A stretch of 64,000 bases of DNA from Oreocharis arfaki (Eukaryota; Chordata; Aves; Passeriformes; Paramythiidae), in contig VZRR01010833.1 of assembly GCA_013398015.1 (NCBI GenBank), positions 434,001 through 498,000 of the forward strand. Direction: 5' to 3'. Position numbers and translations under genes: made by a program. This document shows, piece after piece, positions 48,406-62,182 of the stretch; within the stretch, counting starts at the first letter, position 1, and the number at the start of each line of letters is the position of its first letter. A model generated the notes under the pieces. It was not told the origin of the DNA. It did not search any database and saw nothing but the letters and a program-made list of their open reading frames with translations.

Positions 48406-49482
48406 AATGTGATAATCCTGTTTCAGATTTCCGGTGGCCAAGGAGTTCTGAAAATTCTGCCTCAGCATCTCTGCATGTTCTGCTGCTGTCTTCAATCCCC
48501 AGCCAGCCATCTATAGCTAAGCTGAGTGTTACTGCTTTCCTATTATTTACATTTACACAGATTTGTGTTCCTGAAAGAAGAAAAGTAAATTTCAAAGGTA
48601 TGAACCATGCGAACCAGTAACTCACAAAATGTGCAAGAAACAGAATTTTAATTACAGCATTAGATCTCTTGGAAAAGTAGCACACTGCACTGCCATTGAA
48701 GCCTGTAACATGGCCCACAAACACAGGAGTACGGAACTGTATGCACTTTCAAATACAAATACTCAAATATACACCTAATTTATATATGATCAAATGCTCC
48801 TTCTTGGACCAGGCACTGCCATTTGGTGCTGTGTTCACAGACTGCACGGCTGAGAGGCTGCAAAGGCCAAGGCTGCTGTCCATTGAGCTGCTCTTCTTGG
48901 TAGCAGGGGCTGCAGCTGCTCAGTTTCTGTGCTCTGCTACAGCCTCAAAGGATGCAGAGATACAATCTGTTATGCGATTTGTAGGAATGCAAAAAGCATA
49001 AAAAATAGAATATCGTAATGTTTTGATGCTAAATATCTCGAAATAACTTTTAACCCCATTTTCAGGTTCTTACAAAATTCTTGACCCTGATTCTTAAATA
49101 TTCTTTCTACTTGTAAGAAAACAAACTGCTGTAAATATAATTTTGGTAGCTGATCCAATATTCTCCATTCTAGATGGCGGGAGGAAACAAAAGCCAAGGA
49201 GTTAGAGATCACTATTTCATCTTACACTATTGGTTACTATGTGATTTCCTTACATGCTCTCATGCAGTAATACTAACCTAATGTGTGCTAATATGTGATC
49301 CATCAACTAGTTTTAAAATGCTTACTCAGTGACAATTGTAAGGTTTCTTACCCATGGCAATTGGCATTGTCTGAGGAATAATTTGAATCAGGTTACACTA
49401 AGTTATCATTTTTGAGAACAAAATACCCTTCAGTATTAACTAAAAATTGACCTTGTTACATATTTCTCTCCCAAGCAATCAT

Positions 49483-49505
49483 TAGTATTCCCAATGGGAA
49501 TACTA
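49483..49505. repeat. 23-bp palindrome with 11-bp arms
   Basis: The arms TAGTATTCCCA and TGGGAATACTA flank a single A, and the match is perfect. It lies in intron 61 within unremarkable AT-rich sequence. Confidence 0.9.
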
Positions 49506-51995
49506 CCAAGTTACAGTTGTTCCACTTCAAGATTTGTTTTTAATTCAATACCTAAAGGACAGAATAGATTGCTGTGTATTTTTCAGAAGATGTATTTATT
49601 CTGTTGCTTCTGAATTAATCTGGGTAAGAGCTCTGCAGTCATAACTTGTTATCACAGAATCTTACATATGATGGTGTTCTTGATCCATTAGAAGAGGAAC
49701 AAATACTTTTTGCTTTCATGAGAGCTAAGTGCTATAGGAATAACAAACAATTCTGTGATGTTCTGCATAATTGGATTTAGTGTTCCTTCAAGAGGTTGCT
49801 GTGAAGCTGTCTATAATACATTCCTGGTTTCCTGGATGATTCTAACCTTGCATAAATTTGAGTTGACAAAATGTGCAGTACTTTTTACAGCTATACATAG
49901 AGAATAATCATTTCATTTGTGGCAGAAGCCCAGAAGCTGAGACCAGGTGTTTCTCATGTTTGGTTATCAGTACTGGTTTACCATCCATTACAAAACTAGT
50001 ACAGGTAAATGGTTAAGTCCACCTAAAAGTCTTGCTAGCAGACTTTTTTTATATGATGCTCTGGTATCCCTGTGTGCTACAGCACTCAAGAAGCAGACAT
50101 TTCCTGTCTGCCGAGAGTAATTCCAAAGTGTTTTATTGCTCGAGCTTGCACAGCGTAAGAACCCATTACCATACACCCAGCTACTTTCAATGCTGTTGTG
50201 ACCGAAATTAAACACTACAACGAAATACAGGGCATTTTAAGAGTGAATTTAAATTTCCATACACTTTATTTGCATTGACATACATTTTAATGGTTACCTA
50301 ATATTTGAGTTTTATTTCTTTCTGTAGGTGTTCTAAGAGCTGAGACTTGTTTTGCCTGTGAACACGGTTCTTGATGGTAAGCCTACATTCTTACTTGTTT
50401 GCAGAATGTATAATGAAATGGTGGCATGCTGGCTCTCTGAACTTCAGTACTGTTTTAATCTATGCAGGGATCAGAATGAAATATTAAATAGGATGATAGT
50501 AGTTGATACTACAAAAATAATCTTATAAATATTTCAATTTAGCACTGCAAACATAATGAAAAATACATGTATGTTTACCAATAGTAAACTATTTCTCCTT
50601 CAGCTATTGAAAGAGTAAATTTAGTATGTCCACATTTAAATGTTACTCTCAGTGGTCCTTATTTAAATAGTCAGCACACACTTTTAGTCAGCATATGAGT
50701 GTACTTTTTTAGTTCTAAATACAAAGAAAAATCTTTTGACTAAATTGTCACTAATAGGTTTTTGACAGAAACCACAAAGAGACATTGTGTAGAGTCCATA
50801 CACTGTTAGATATGTCCTGTCAATTTTTTTTTTTCCTTTGCTAGAAATTTATTTTATTTATTATATATTCCTTTCAGCATCGTGGTAGTTAAAGCTGAGC
50901 TCATTTTTATGTTCACATTATCTTGCTGGGTGGCAACAGTAGCTGTAACTCAGCAAGGTGCTTAATTATGTTCACATTTCACATTTTAATGATAGTAATT
51001 CTCTGATTCAGCCTGGAAATTCTACCTGCATGACCTGTGTGACTTACACTGTTCTACCTAGCATTATCATCATTAATATCTTAATGCAAACACAGACTTA
51101 AGAAACTGTTTATTTATTCACATAAATTTTGTTTTGATGCCAATTATTTTCACTGCAGCAAGGTATGGATTTGGTGACTTCAGATAAAGGCAGGCAGGGG
51201 GAAAGAAAAGACGAGATGATCTTTGCATCAGGAAAGATTCTGATTCCCCAAGAATCAGAATTTCCCACCTGTGTAAGCTACCTTAACTTTTTAAAGAAGA
51301 TTAATTGAGTACTATTATTTGTGATTATTTTCAGATTACACCATTATAAATGAGAAAATACTGCTCTCCAGAGACTATAAGGAGCTCATGCTTGTCCTCC
51401 TTAGAGAACATGCTAAAGCAATATTTCCCCACCATAATCAGTTCATGATGCAGGCTGGCAGGATGCCACCTCCAAAATGTGCATCTGCATGACAGTGGCA
51501 CAATAGAAGTGTTTGCATTCTTTGAAACCCTTTGCAACAAATGTCACTATATACCTGTAAAAGATTTTTTTTTTTACTGAAGATTTAGATTGATTTCTAA
51601 ATTATGTGAAATTTTTATTGTTCTACGTGAGACTGATGAACAATCAGACCATGTTGTGTAGCACTGAGGTCTAATATTGCACAATGTAGTTGAGAAACTA
51701 ATGTCAGAATACATCAGCTACACAACTGAGAAGCTAAGAGGCAGAAACATCAATCAGAACCTGCCTTTTATAAGATCTGCACAGCTTGGTGTCTATTCTG
51801 CTCCAAGCCCTAGCTGCACATGGGGATGGATTCATGGGCAGTTTGGAAATACAGAGCCCCTTCTCAGCTTGGATTCTGCTGTTCTTAAACCCAAGCAAAC
51901 ACTCACTACTTCCCTGAAGGTCAGCACCTTCTGTTGCTGTAGCACACATGCAGACATTTACCAAATATACCATTTTTAGAGCATGTCTAAACAGA

Positions 51996-52076
51996 GAAGA
52001 AGTCATCTTTAATGACTAAAAATCTCGAAGAAGTCATCTTTAATGATTAAAAATCTCTAAGGAGAGATTTTTAGTC
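51996..52076. repeat. 31-bp tandem duplication followed by an inverted copy of its end
   Basis: Copy 1 (51996-52026) and copy 2 (52027-52057) match at 30 of 31 positions; they begin GAAGAAGTCATCTTTAATGA. Bases 52064-52076 (GAGATTTTTAGTC) are the exact reverse complement of the last 13 bases of copy 1, and with one mismatch of copy 2. The cluster can form a hairpin with a 6-base loop from copy 2, or a larger one from copy 1. It is in intron 61 and no gene context is evident. Confidence 0.9.
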
Positions 52077-54420
52077 ACTAAAAAGTTCATCACGTGATCA
52101 GGGCCAATTATGGCAGTCATTTTACAAGAGTTAAAATAGGCTTTTCCATCCTGCATTTCCTGCTGGAACCTTTATGGCCAACTTCAGATTTATCATCTGC
52201 AGCTTAGGGTCAACATTATATGATAAAACCTAAATAATGCACAGCTTTAATGATGAACAGTGTTCCCAGAAGTTCCCAAATGCCACTTTGTAATGTGACA
52301 TATAAAATCCATCTAACACTCATTTACTTAAATGTCACACTACTGTAAAAATGCAAAAATACAAGAATCTATATGTCTAATAGCAGAATACAGAATGAAA
52401 TAGAGCCAAGAAATGCAGACTATAGAGACTTTAATGACCCATGTACCCCAAGCTACAGGTACTCCACATTGCTCTCTCCTGTTGCACTCTTATGCTCTTA
52501 AAAATGAAGTCTCTAAAACTGGCTGATCAAATGAGGTTATAAAATGGCCTAATCAAATTGGTGGTCATTTTTGGCAAATAAAATTAGATAAATTGAAAAA
52601 TAAATCTTTGGTAAATATTCCATGTCTTACATAGCAAAACAGAACAGAAAAATTCTGTTATACATATATAGAACATGCCTGTTGTATCCTAGTCCTGGAA
52701 CTTGGGGACAAAAGAATGTCCTAAACTGAACACAACATACAACTCATGACAACATGGGCATATAAACTTGGCAGGGTGAAAAAACTAAGTAGTTTTCATT
52801 TGGATTCACAGATCCACTGTAACTCCAAAAAGATTATAAAATTCTGGGGGGAAGAATACATCTTAGCAACATACTAATTCAGAGAGAGGACAAAAGTATA
52901 ACAGGCAATGAGCCATCTTTTGAATCTTATTAAGAGGAAAAAATAATGTTTGATTACTTTTAAATTATGTAGCATTGCAGAATATAGTATATTCTGCCAG
53001 CCAAAGATAAACTACAGAAATTACTTAGGCTGTTATAAAAAAATAAGATAGCATGTCTCCTACTCACGGCCTCCAAAAAATTCCTCTCTGCTTTAAAATA
53101 AATATTACACAGCATTTTAAAATATATGACATATTAAAACAAGGAGCACAAGAGAGAGATTTAAAACAGATTATTTTCAACCACCATTCTAAACTACTTT
53201 TTTATTGGAACCCTTTTTTCCCCAAAACACAAAGTATTAGTTACAAGAAAAATAATTCTCGTTTCTGGTCGAAGAGAGGCGGAGAACATCATCATTTGAA
53301 AACTGACATTACAATTTTTTTCAGAAATTTGTATCCCAATGTATTATAGTAGAAAGGATCACTTAGCACAGAAGTGCAGAAAAGGGAAAAATATAGAGCT
53401 TGAATTCCATAAATACTATTTAATTGTAAATCAAATAAATGATTAATATTTATGGAGAATTTTTTTGTGGTTTTCCTGAGAATAATGCATAAGGAAAAAA
53501 TGAAAGCTCACTGTAAAATTAATTCTACTAACTTTATTCTAAAATAAAGTAAGCATAAAAATAATCTCTCAAAATATGCCAATGTTTTACTACTCTTAAA
53601 GACCTTTAGCAGCCAGGCCAAGGCAAGCACTATCAAAAGCTGTAGCTACGGCCATGATATTCTAAACGAGAGAGAAATGGACTGAAGGCATTTTCTCCTA
53701 ACTTTAAACATGATTTACCCATCACACAAGTCCTGAGCCTGAATTGGTGCCCAGTGTTCCTAGAAATTCACCACGATAATCACAATGCCAAGGCCTGTGA
53801 AGTGTGTGTGGCTTTGTCAGTACTTTGCTAGCTTTTCCTTTTTCAGAAGCACATGTAGTTACTTTACATTTTTACTGAATTAGAAAAACAGTTTTCTAGC
53901 AATCAGGCTCCTCTAGCTAATATGACCATATTTAAATGCATATAATACATTAATATTTTTTATAAATACATTTGAATGCAATAATAAGACCCCTTTGCTT
54001 TCAGAGAGTTCTCAGAGTTAGGTTGATTCATTTTTGTCCACTTATCCTCTATCTTTACTCTACTAACAGGTGATATTTTCTATTCAAAACATTTCCTGTG
54101 CTATCTAAAAATATTAAACCATTTTTCCAAAGGACATGGATGAATGGACATGGTCTTCGACATTCGCTTGTCGAAAGTGATATGGGAAAACCAATATGAT
54201 ATAATGTATACACTGAGAAATAAAAGAGAAAGATACAGCTTCTTGCACTGGAAAATAATCTATCAGATTGATGGGCGACATGTCCTAAGAGTCACAGAGC
54301 CCTCTCATTTTTAGACTTGTATGTCTTAATTAGCAGGACTTGCCGTTTTAGAGACATCTGCCTGTGCAAGAAAGAGTTTCCCTAGTCTTTGCTTTGCATA
54401 ATAATCTAAACACTCACACA

Positions 54421-54461
54421 CAAGTTGGGAGAAGTGAGTACTTGACTTCTCTCCCAACTTG
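54421..54461. repeat. Inverted repeat, 12-bp arms, 17-bp loop
   Basis: The left arm CAAGTTGGGAGA (54421-54432) is the exact reverse complement of the right arm TCTCCCAACTTG (54450-54461). The loop can pair a few more bases (AAGT/ACTT). It is in intron 61 and its function is unknown. Confidence 0.85.
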
Positions 54462-57400
54462 AAGGAATTCAGAGCCACATCTCCAATTTCTCAGGAGAGT
54501 GGCCTAAATAACTGAAGGAAAACACAAAGGCACAGAAATGAGAAGAAAAAAGACTCAGATCTGAACCTTAACAGCTCTGAGCTTACCCTGAGAAGGAGGG
54601 ACCTAGGTTACACAGCCCATTCTTGTGACCATATTTTTTATTTTTAAGCACCAATTGTCTGATATGAAATGCAGCAGGTGCACTCTGATCACTTGCAATA
54701 CAAACTGGTGGCTCCAGCATTTGACATCTTTCTGTTTCTGAATGGAAGCTGCTAAGGCTGCCTCATCTCGTGTTGAAGTAAGTGCTGCTCTTGCTTACAA
54801 GCCCAAAAATGAAAGGCACAGTGAGGTATCTCCCCTTAGGTATCTCCAGGTCCTAGCACATATTTAGGTAAGAGGATTTAACAGCCTGGTACTGACATAT
54901 GCAGGCAGCAAAAGCTCGTGGCCTGGGAAATATGGATCACAAAATGTTGGCTACGGGTAAATCAGCCTTTTAGCCTGGCAAACCTTAATGTTCTTTCTGT
55001 TCCTTGTATTTCCAGGTTTTCCATGGACTAAAGTCCATGTTATCTGAGCTTGGAAACCACTGGAATCTTCCAGTCACACTCTTAAGCAATTGCCAGTTAT
55101 ACCGTGAGCACTATTTCATGCACTCACTTCACTGACATGCTATACTTACTAAAGATGGCTCATACTGGGGCTGGACAGTAAATTACAAGGTTTGCTCATG
55201 GTTTTAGAAGATGCAACACCTTCTATTTTTCAGCAAGCACCATCAATGCACATGAATGAGCTATGCCATTAAAAATAGGATTGATGGCTGAATAGCACAG
55301 CAAATTATATTAAAAACAACCTGACATCAATCCTACCTCTAATTTATTGCATCTCAAAAAAAACTAATAACTATTGTGACAAATATAGGTGGGTCTTCCA
55401 ACAAGAGACAACGAATCTTATTTTTTGAAAGAGGTAGAATCACAGGGAAAAATAAAGGTGAAGTCAAAACAGTAAAATTATTCCAGAGGAGTCACTGAAA
55501 ACTTTAGAGCTGGCATTATGTTTAAAATTTGCAGATACTCTTTTTCACACCTCAGTTACTGTATATAATTCCCAAATTAAGCACCATCATCCATGAAAGG
55601 ATCACAGATTTTTCTTTTAATTACTTTTCTAAATATTTACGAGTTTCTCTTTAATAGAAAGATCTTATTTTTTAAGATTTTTACACTCTGATTTAGAGAA
55701 TTCTAATTAAACAGCAAGTCCTTCAAACCAACAAACTCACCCCATGAATTCTGGATATAGAGTATTGCCCATGTAATACATTTATCAGATGTATCTTATC
55801 GTGAATGCTGTGTGTCCTTGGCAAGGAATGAACCGAGCTGGAGCTGGGACTGACTCTGTGGACACTGGCAGAGAAAATTAGTTTGGGGAATCATGAAGGA
55901 CTGATCAGAAGCTCAAGGAGAGAGGTGAGAGAGCCCAATAAAAAATGCAGAAGGCCTGGAGAGAGGCAAGTTCATGTGAAAAGTAAGGGCCAGTTTTGAT
56001 AAGAGTCTTTTATACTTGAGGTAGACTGAAGCCTTGATGGAGAGAGACACAAATGGGTACTATTCCTTTGCCACTGTCTCTTTAACTTACAACCAGGAGA
56101 CATCTGAACTATCCTGTGCCACAGCATTGACAAACACTGGCACTTGGTCATTTAAAAGATGAAAGAGTGGAAAAAGAATGTTGAACTGCATGAAAAGACA
56201 ATGGAGAAAAATTGTCCCTAATTTAAAAATGCCACAAATAAGAATATTCTTTCTTTTTCCTTTTCTCTCCTTATCTCTAGCTCACACCTTCTTTCCAGTC
56301 TCTTTCAGAAATAGCTCTGTAGGATAGCCCTTAGAACAGGCTGCAAGCACTTGGAAACGGGGACTACCACTTGATTCTTTGCCTCACAGGGCATGACAAA
56401 TATGAGGTCCCTGCATCACTCCCCCATTATTTTTGTGCTAGGTTTTCAACAGCCCTATGCTGTTTCAACCAAGCAGAAAAAGACAGATGATGCTATAATT
56501 TCTATATATAAAGTAATAACAAACACATGAAAAAGTTGCCATGATTAGCAGCTCATATTTACTTTTTTCAGACAAGAGAGATGTAATTCAGTCACTGGTT
56601 TTATGTGAACTTGACTGCAGCACCAGACTTTTGCAGAACTACTTAAAGGTATATCAACTATAAAAGGATAATTTTTCATATAAGAATATAAACAGATATT
56701 ATTCCTTGCACCTTAAGATGAACAAACTTGTATGGAAGAGGGAAAGTTGATGCTCAGTTAGGGAGGATGAACTGATTATTGCTGGCATATAAACTAGATA
56801 TGCAACAGCCAATAGATTGCTTATTTTCCTTACTGATTATAGTTTGCATTGATCTTATGTGTTTCTCAGCTCCTTAGAAAAAAATCTGTGAGTTTTGAGC
56901 TTATGAAATAAAACCATAAAAATTGCTGTGATTAATCTTTTCACTGCTGTTGCCACAGACTGATCAACTTGGACTCTGCCATATACCGAAACCCAATTTA
57001 CAAGCCATTAAATCCACCTTCATTTGACCTGCCTGATTCTGTTTGGCAAGCTTTATGTCTGACTTGTTCACCCCCAAAAGTACAGAAAAAAGACTGGTGC
57101 TGGATGGCAAAGAGTGTGGCACTCTCTCTCCTGCTGCGCTCTCTCTCCCATAGATGAGTTTCCATCTGGGCAGGGATGCAGCAGAGGTAGTACATAAAAA
57201 GCACATCAAAGCATGGTATTTTCCCATGAAAGGTGATAGTAAATGATACTGGATGTTTTTGGAATTTGGTGCTTTTGAAAGATGGGATTGATATATGTGC
57301 TGGCAGTTTTCAGTGACTGAACTTTTAGACTTGGGAATGATTCTGTAGATGTTTTCAGAGCTTCAAACACCTAACTTTTGCATGCATGGGTAACATTATG

Positions 57401-58734
57401 CATTTCCACGCACATCTAAGAGAAAGAGAACAAATAGGCAAGTACAAATGCCCATTTTTCTAAGTGATTTGACCATTTCCAAAGTCAACACGTTTTCACC
57501 TGGCTCCTTCTCCTGTGGTGATCCTCAAATGTCATGAAGTGTCTAGAATGATGTCTACACTTTGCTGGCTCTAATTAGTCACACAGAAGAACAACAACTC
57601 ACTGGTGGTGGGTGGGATAAAAGAGGTGACTGTCATAACACTGATCATCTTTTAGATCAATCTAATTTATCAGTAATATAGAAGAATGGGCCTAGGGCAT
57701 AACCATCACACCAATTGTCTGGCTGCACTCAATGTCGGCACAGAGAACAAAGACACCTTGATCAGTGTGATAATGCAGTGCAAGTCACTCTAGTCTCTTC
57801 CAGGCTTGCTTAATTTACCCTACAAATTTATTCTTCCACCAGGAATACTCCATGGGTCACAAGGAAAAACAGGTATCTGCTTAAATATTGTGTCCATGTC
57901 ACATAACTTTCACGTTCAATCTTGACAAGTCTGATTTGCAGTTAAATATATTGATCTGATAAAGTATTAAGGGTGATTAAGAGTAAAAGAAAAGGGGGTT
58001 TGAAACAGAAATTATGAAAATAGGGCATATTTCTCCATACAATCATAATTTGACAAAACAAGGTGCAGGGTTGAATCAGCTTGCATTAGTCTTATATGGC
58101 ACAACATCGACCCTGGTTTTGATTTTGCAGGTCATCCTGCTGGGAATTTTCAGTTTCCCATCGAGATCTTCAGTGGAAAAATGGTTAACCTATTAAAATT
58201 ACAATGCAGTATCAGCTGAAGAAAAGTTTGTCCTCTATCCCACTGTGAACGTAGCTGTGCAATAATAGTAACATCTATTTCCGATGTCTGGATAGCTTGT
58301 CCCTCTGCATGTAGGAGACCATTATCCTGTGACTGTGTTCTGTTCTGCTGATACAATCTCTTAAATAAAGCTTTACTGTTTACTTTCCTTAATTGAAGTA
58401 CAATGGAAAAGACATGGCCTTTAAGAAGCTTCACTTTAGTCACTGCCTTGGAGCTTTGAAGGTGTTTCAAGTTGTCTTTCAGTGTACTTCAAAATATCCT
58501 TGATAAAAGAATGCATGTGGAGGTGAGCTGGGAATTTTTCTGACAATTATATTTTATGCAGAGTTGTAAAAAGTTTACTTAGCTGCTACTCTTCTGCCAA
58601 GTTTCCCACCCTGGTTTTGAGTCTCTCACTGCTCTGCTAAGTGATCACATCCTGTAAAATATTTTTCTTGCAGGTCTTATTTTGCCCCGTTTTGGAGCTG
58701 AACATTTCTTTGAACAGATAAACTAAATTTGTGT

Positions 58735-58822
58735 TGTTGATTTTGGTTTTTTGGTGGGGTTTTTTTTGTTTGTTTGGGTTTTTTGGGTTTTTTTGGGGGT
58801 TTTTTTGTGGTTTTTTTTTTTA
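58735..58822. repeat. G/T-rich simple repeat (TTTTGGGG-like)
   Basis: The plus strand is nearly all G and T, with GGGG, GGG, GGG and GGGGG runs spaced by T tracts, ending in a T12 run. It lies about 345-430 bp downstream of the exon 61 donor in the sense direction, so the transcript there is A/C-rich and G-runs are on the template strand. Confidence 0.88.
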
Positions 58823-59165
58823 ATCCTTTCTGCGTCAAAATAATCAGAAACTCTTCTTAACATCATTTCAGTTTGCTAGTCCTAAAAGAGAATCCCCAAA
58901 TAATGAAGATAAGCCTTGCAGAGATAGATGTATAGACAAAGAGACTTGATAATGGCAGATGTTTTCCTTTTACCCTGGACCTGGACAATATAGACCTATT
59001 TAACAGTCCTCTGCACCCAGGAAAAAAAATGAAAAAAGGAAAACCATTGTAATACAGTCTAAAATAGAAATTCGTAACAACAACAATGAGCACATGGCTA
59101 CAAAAATATCAAATAAATGTGCATCCAAAATGCACAAGAAGAATGGGAAATGGGAAATCACTCAC

Positions 59166-59244
59166 TGGTAAGAAAATGCTGGGAAGTAGGGCCAAAATCT
59201 CTGTGAGCTTCATGCAGTTGCCTGATGCGCTCATCAATGGCCAC
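59166..59244 (-). CDS. DMD: Dystrophin exon 61 (end of last spectrin-like repeat / hinge 4)
   Basis: This internal exon of full-length dystrophin links membrane dystroglycan to cortical actin in muscle and neurons. On the minus strand an acceptor (a pyrimidine-rich run ending TTAACAG) precedes GTG GCC ATT. The exon reads VAIDERIRQLHEAHRD, then FGPTSQHFLT, and ends with one base (A) before a GTGAGT donor. The length is 79 bp, that of vertebrate DMD exon 61. The peptide is the helical end of spectrin-like repeat 24 running into hinge 4. It starts in phase 0 and ends in phase 1, and the spare A joins CT of exon 62 to give Thr. Against the mammalian peptide as I remember it there are about six conservative changes (for example V to I, D/E swaps, A to T). 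Exon 60 is not visible to the right, so it should lie beyond the window. Confidence 0.96.
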
Positions 59245-62182
59245 CTGTTAAGAGAGGAGAAAAAAAGTGACTCTTTTCTTGTCAGATAATTTTTTTTATA
59301 AGCGAATATTCAGTTTAAAATTAAGCAGGTTCCTGCAGAAATTGTTACCCTTCAGGGTCTTCAAATAAGATTTAATGTGTCACTGGAAAAAAAACAAGGT
59401 AAGAAAAAAAGTTCAGTTTTTGTTCATTGTCCCCCATCTTAACTGATGCTGGAAGAAGCTGAAAATGAAAAGGCTGATAAATAAAGGTATAGCAAATTGG
59501 CCCGACTTTGTGAACCTGTAAAGAGTATGACTGCTGCTTGTCAATATTGAAGTCAGAACATCCATCTGTTAATACTTTTCCAAAACTACTTCTAGAGTAC
59601 TTTTGAAACTACACTATTATAAATCAGCACGTGAAAAGTAATCTCTTAATGTGGACAGGAAAACCATATTTTAACCACGTGCTGAAATGAGGTTAACAAA
59701 AAAAGAGCAGTTGGTATAAACATTTCCCTGTTCTTTTGTTCACGCAAATCATAGCCCCTCAACCCTTTCCTTGGAATAGTCCTTTGAAGAACATGTTCCC
59801 AATGTTTTGTTGGGTTGATGTACTGTGTGAGAACAGAGACAATAATTTAGGACTGGTTCTATCTTCTCCCTTGAAAATCTCAGTGAAGTGGAGTATTGAG
59901 CAAGCAGCCAAAAGGGGGTGGTTACATTAAGATTCCCTGGTGTATGAGTGACATCTACCAGTCCCTTTATAGCTTATATGCCAGAAGGATGTCATTAAGT
60001 CAGGCCTAAGAATGGAGTCAGATAAAACAAGGAAAAATGCTTGAAAGTAATGACATGTAATAAACAAAGCAACTGATAGGATGCAGGTTCAGTTAAATAT
60101 TGCCTGTAAGAAAAAAGTGCTCCATCAACACTGGCAAAGCAGAAGGGAAGAGTGTGTTTGGTGTGTTTTAATTGGCCTAGTTGTGAGAACATAACAAGGA
60201 AACAAATAGGTTGCACAAGTAAAAAGCAATCTGCATTTTAAAGCTTTCAGAGAATTTTCATGGTTAGCGGTAGGAGGGAACTCTTGTATAGTAACTGGGC
60301 ATGATACAGTCAGAATGGAAAATAATGATAGAATTAATGAGCTACTTGATATGACTGTGAGTGTTTGCCAGATAACCCCGAGACCCCAAAATCTTGTTTA
60401 ACTAAGCAATAACAATTTATTGCCAAGACATGATTTCTTTGCTTACAATTTTAAAACTAACACTTTAAGCAAAAATGCCCATTTCCTTTCTCTCCTCAAA
60501 CCATTTTTCAGGTGCTTTTCCTGCAGTTTCCTTCATTCTTATGTCACTTTTTCTCCTCTGGCTTCCCACTGAATTGCAAGGACAGATGTTCTGTTAAGCA
60601 GTGCTTCATACCAGGGACTGTGAGCTTCAGTTCACACCCAATTCACTGCACAGATACCAGCTGGGGAACTCTGTAAGTGCATAGAAAACCATGAAAGGGC
60701 TGCTTCTGGTCATCAATATAATTAGCTTAACTGCAGAATCGTTAACTGGCGTGCTATTATTTTTAACCAAGAAATGACCATTCAATGAAGACTAGAAAGA
60801 TAATCTTAAACATACGTAAACATATGCAAATAGAAACCACTGGAAAAACGTAATGAAAATGTATATACTCTTCAGAACTATCTTAACATTACCTCACAAC
60901 ATACTTATTGTGTCATTAGGAAATACTGGTTAATACATATATGGCTCCTCCTTTATATTGGTACATACTTTTCACTAAGTCAATCAGGATGGAAAAAGTA
61001 CTTGCTGGCATGAAGAATCCCTAAAAAGAATGAGAACATTACAAACACACAGTGGGGAGCAGAGTTTCTTATAGGAAAATTTCAACTGCCAAATGGCAGT
61101 CAGGAAAGAGCATGGGAACTCTTCAGTACACATGACCACTGCCAGCACACAGCCTATAGACCGTCTATAAGTGTGCTAAAACTGAGAATTCCAATCCCTT
61201 CAAAATATCCAGGTGACCTTCAAACTGCACAAAATTATGAACCTGATGATTTTTAGCCATATATGTACATGAGGAAAATAAAATACCTTACATACTTCAG
61301 GGTAAACTTTCCAACTGAACAGCTTTGGGTGTGAGCCAGGAAATACCTCTCTCTAGAGGCAGATTTTGTCGATACAGAGAAGAATAAAACACTGAGAAAT
61401 CTTGAGTATTCTCCAGGAAATATCACCTGAGAGTATAAAACATTATTCCACTTGGCTGCCAGGAAATACCACTTGCTGATGTATTGGCATACTACCTTTT
61501 AGGTGAAAGGCAGTAAAAGATGAACTCACTGTTGGTGGTAGAGCAAGGAAGATCATTGCAGTCAGTTTCTAGTAATTTTATCAAAATTAACATGTAAATG
61601 ATAAAATAACAGAATTTGAACCCACAATAACTCGGATGATGGTGTACAATAAAACACACACCGAAAAAATCCTTGCTTAAACTTACAGAAGAATGTGTCT
61701 CTGATCCAATAAAATCAGAGTTGGATTTGACTTTGTGACTTCTACACCAACAATCTGGAAAAGGAGATTATACCCATGTAAGTCTTCATAAATGTTTCAT
61801 GATTCTTGAAAAAAATTCTCACTGGCACGTTTTCATAAACAAGCCATAGGTAATTCCCATATTTTATATTTTGTCTTGTTTTTCCTTCAAGTGAAATATG
61901 CTCCTCCAAAAGGAGCACAAACAGTATCCCTTGTATTTTTGTATGCTATGCTCTGAACCAAGAGCAGTTGGAACAAAATGTTGCTGTGAACAACTGGAGC
62001 CTTGTGGGAAGACAACTGCAAAATTTTCAAGCCTGTTCAAACATTCATTATCCTTGCTTTAAAGGGAAGAAAAAATACATACTGTTAATGAAGAAAAAAT
62101 TCTCTACTGATTTCAATAGTGTTGACTTAGCTGCGCAAAAAGTGATACTTTAAAGGTACTATTACCAGAATGTAACATGCAT

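Larger units (their letters stand above)
46598..59165 (-). other. DMD: DMD intron 61
   Basis: This is 12,568 bp between the exon 61 donor and the exon 62 acceptor. It holds the acceptor microsatellite, the 48.1 kb CR1, palindromes at 49.5 and 54.4 kb, the duplicated/inverted cluster at 52.0 kb and the G/T block at 58.7 kb. No other gene was recognised on either strand. Confidence 0.9.
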
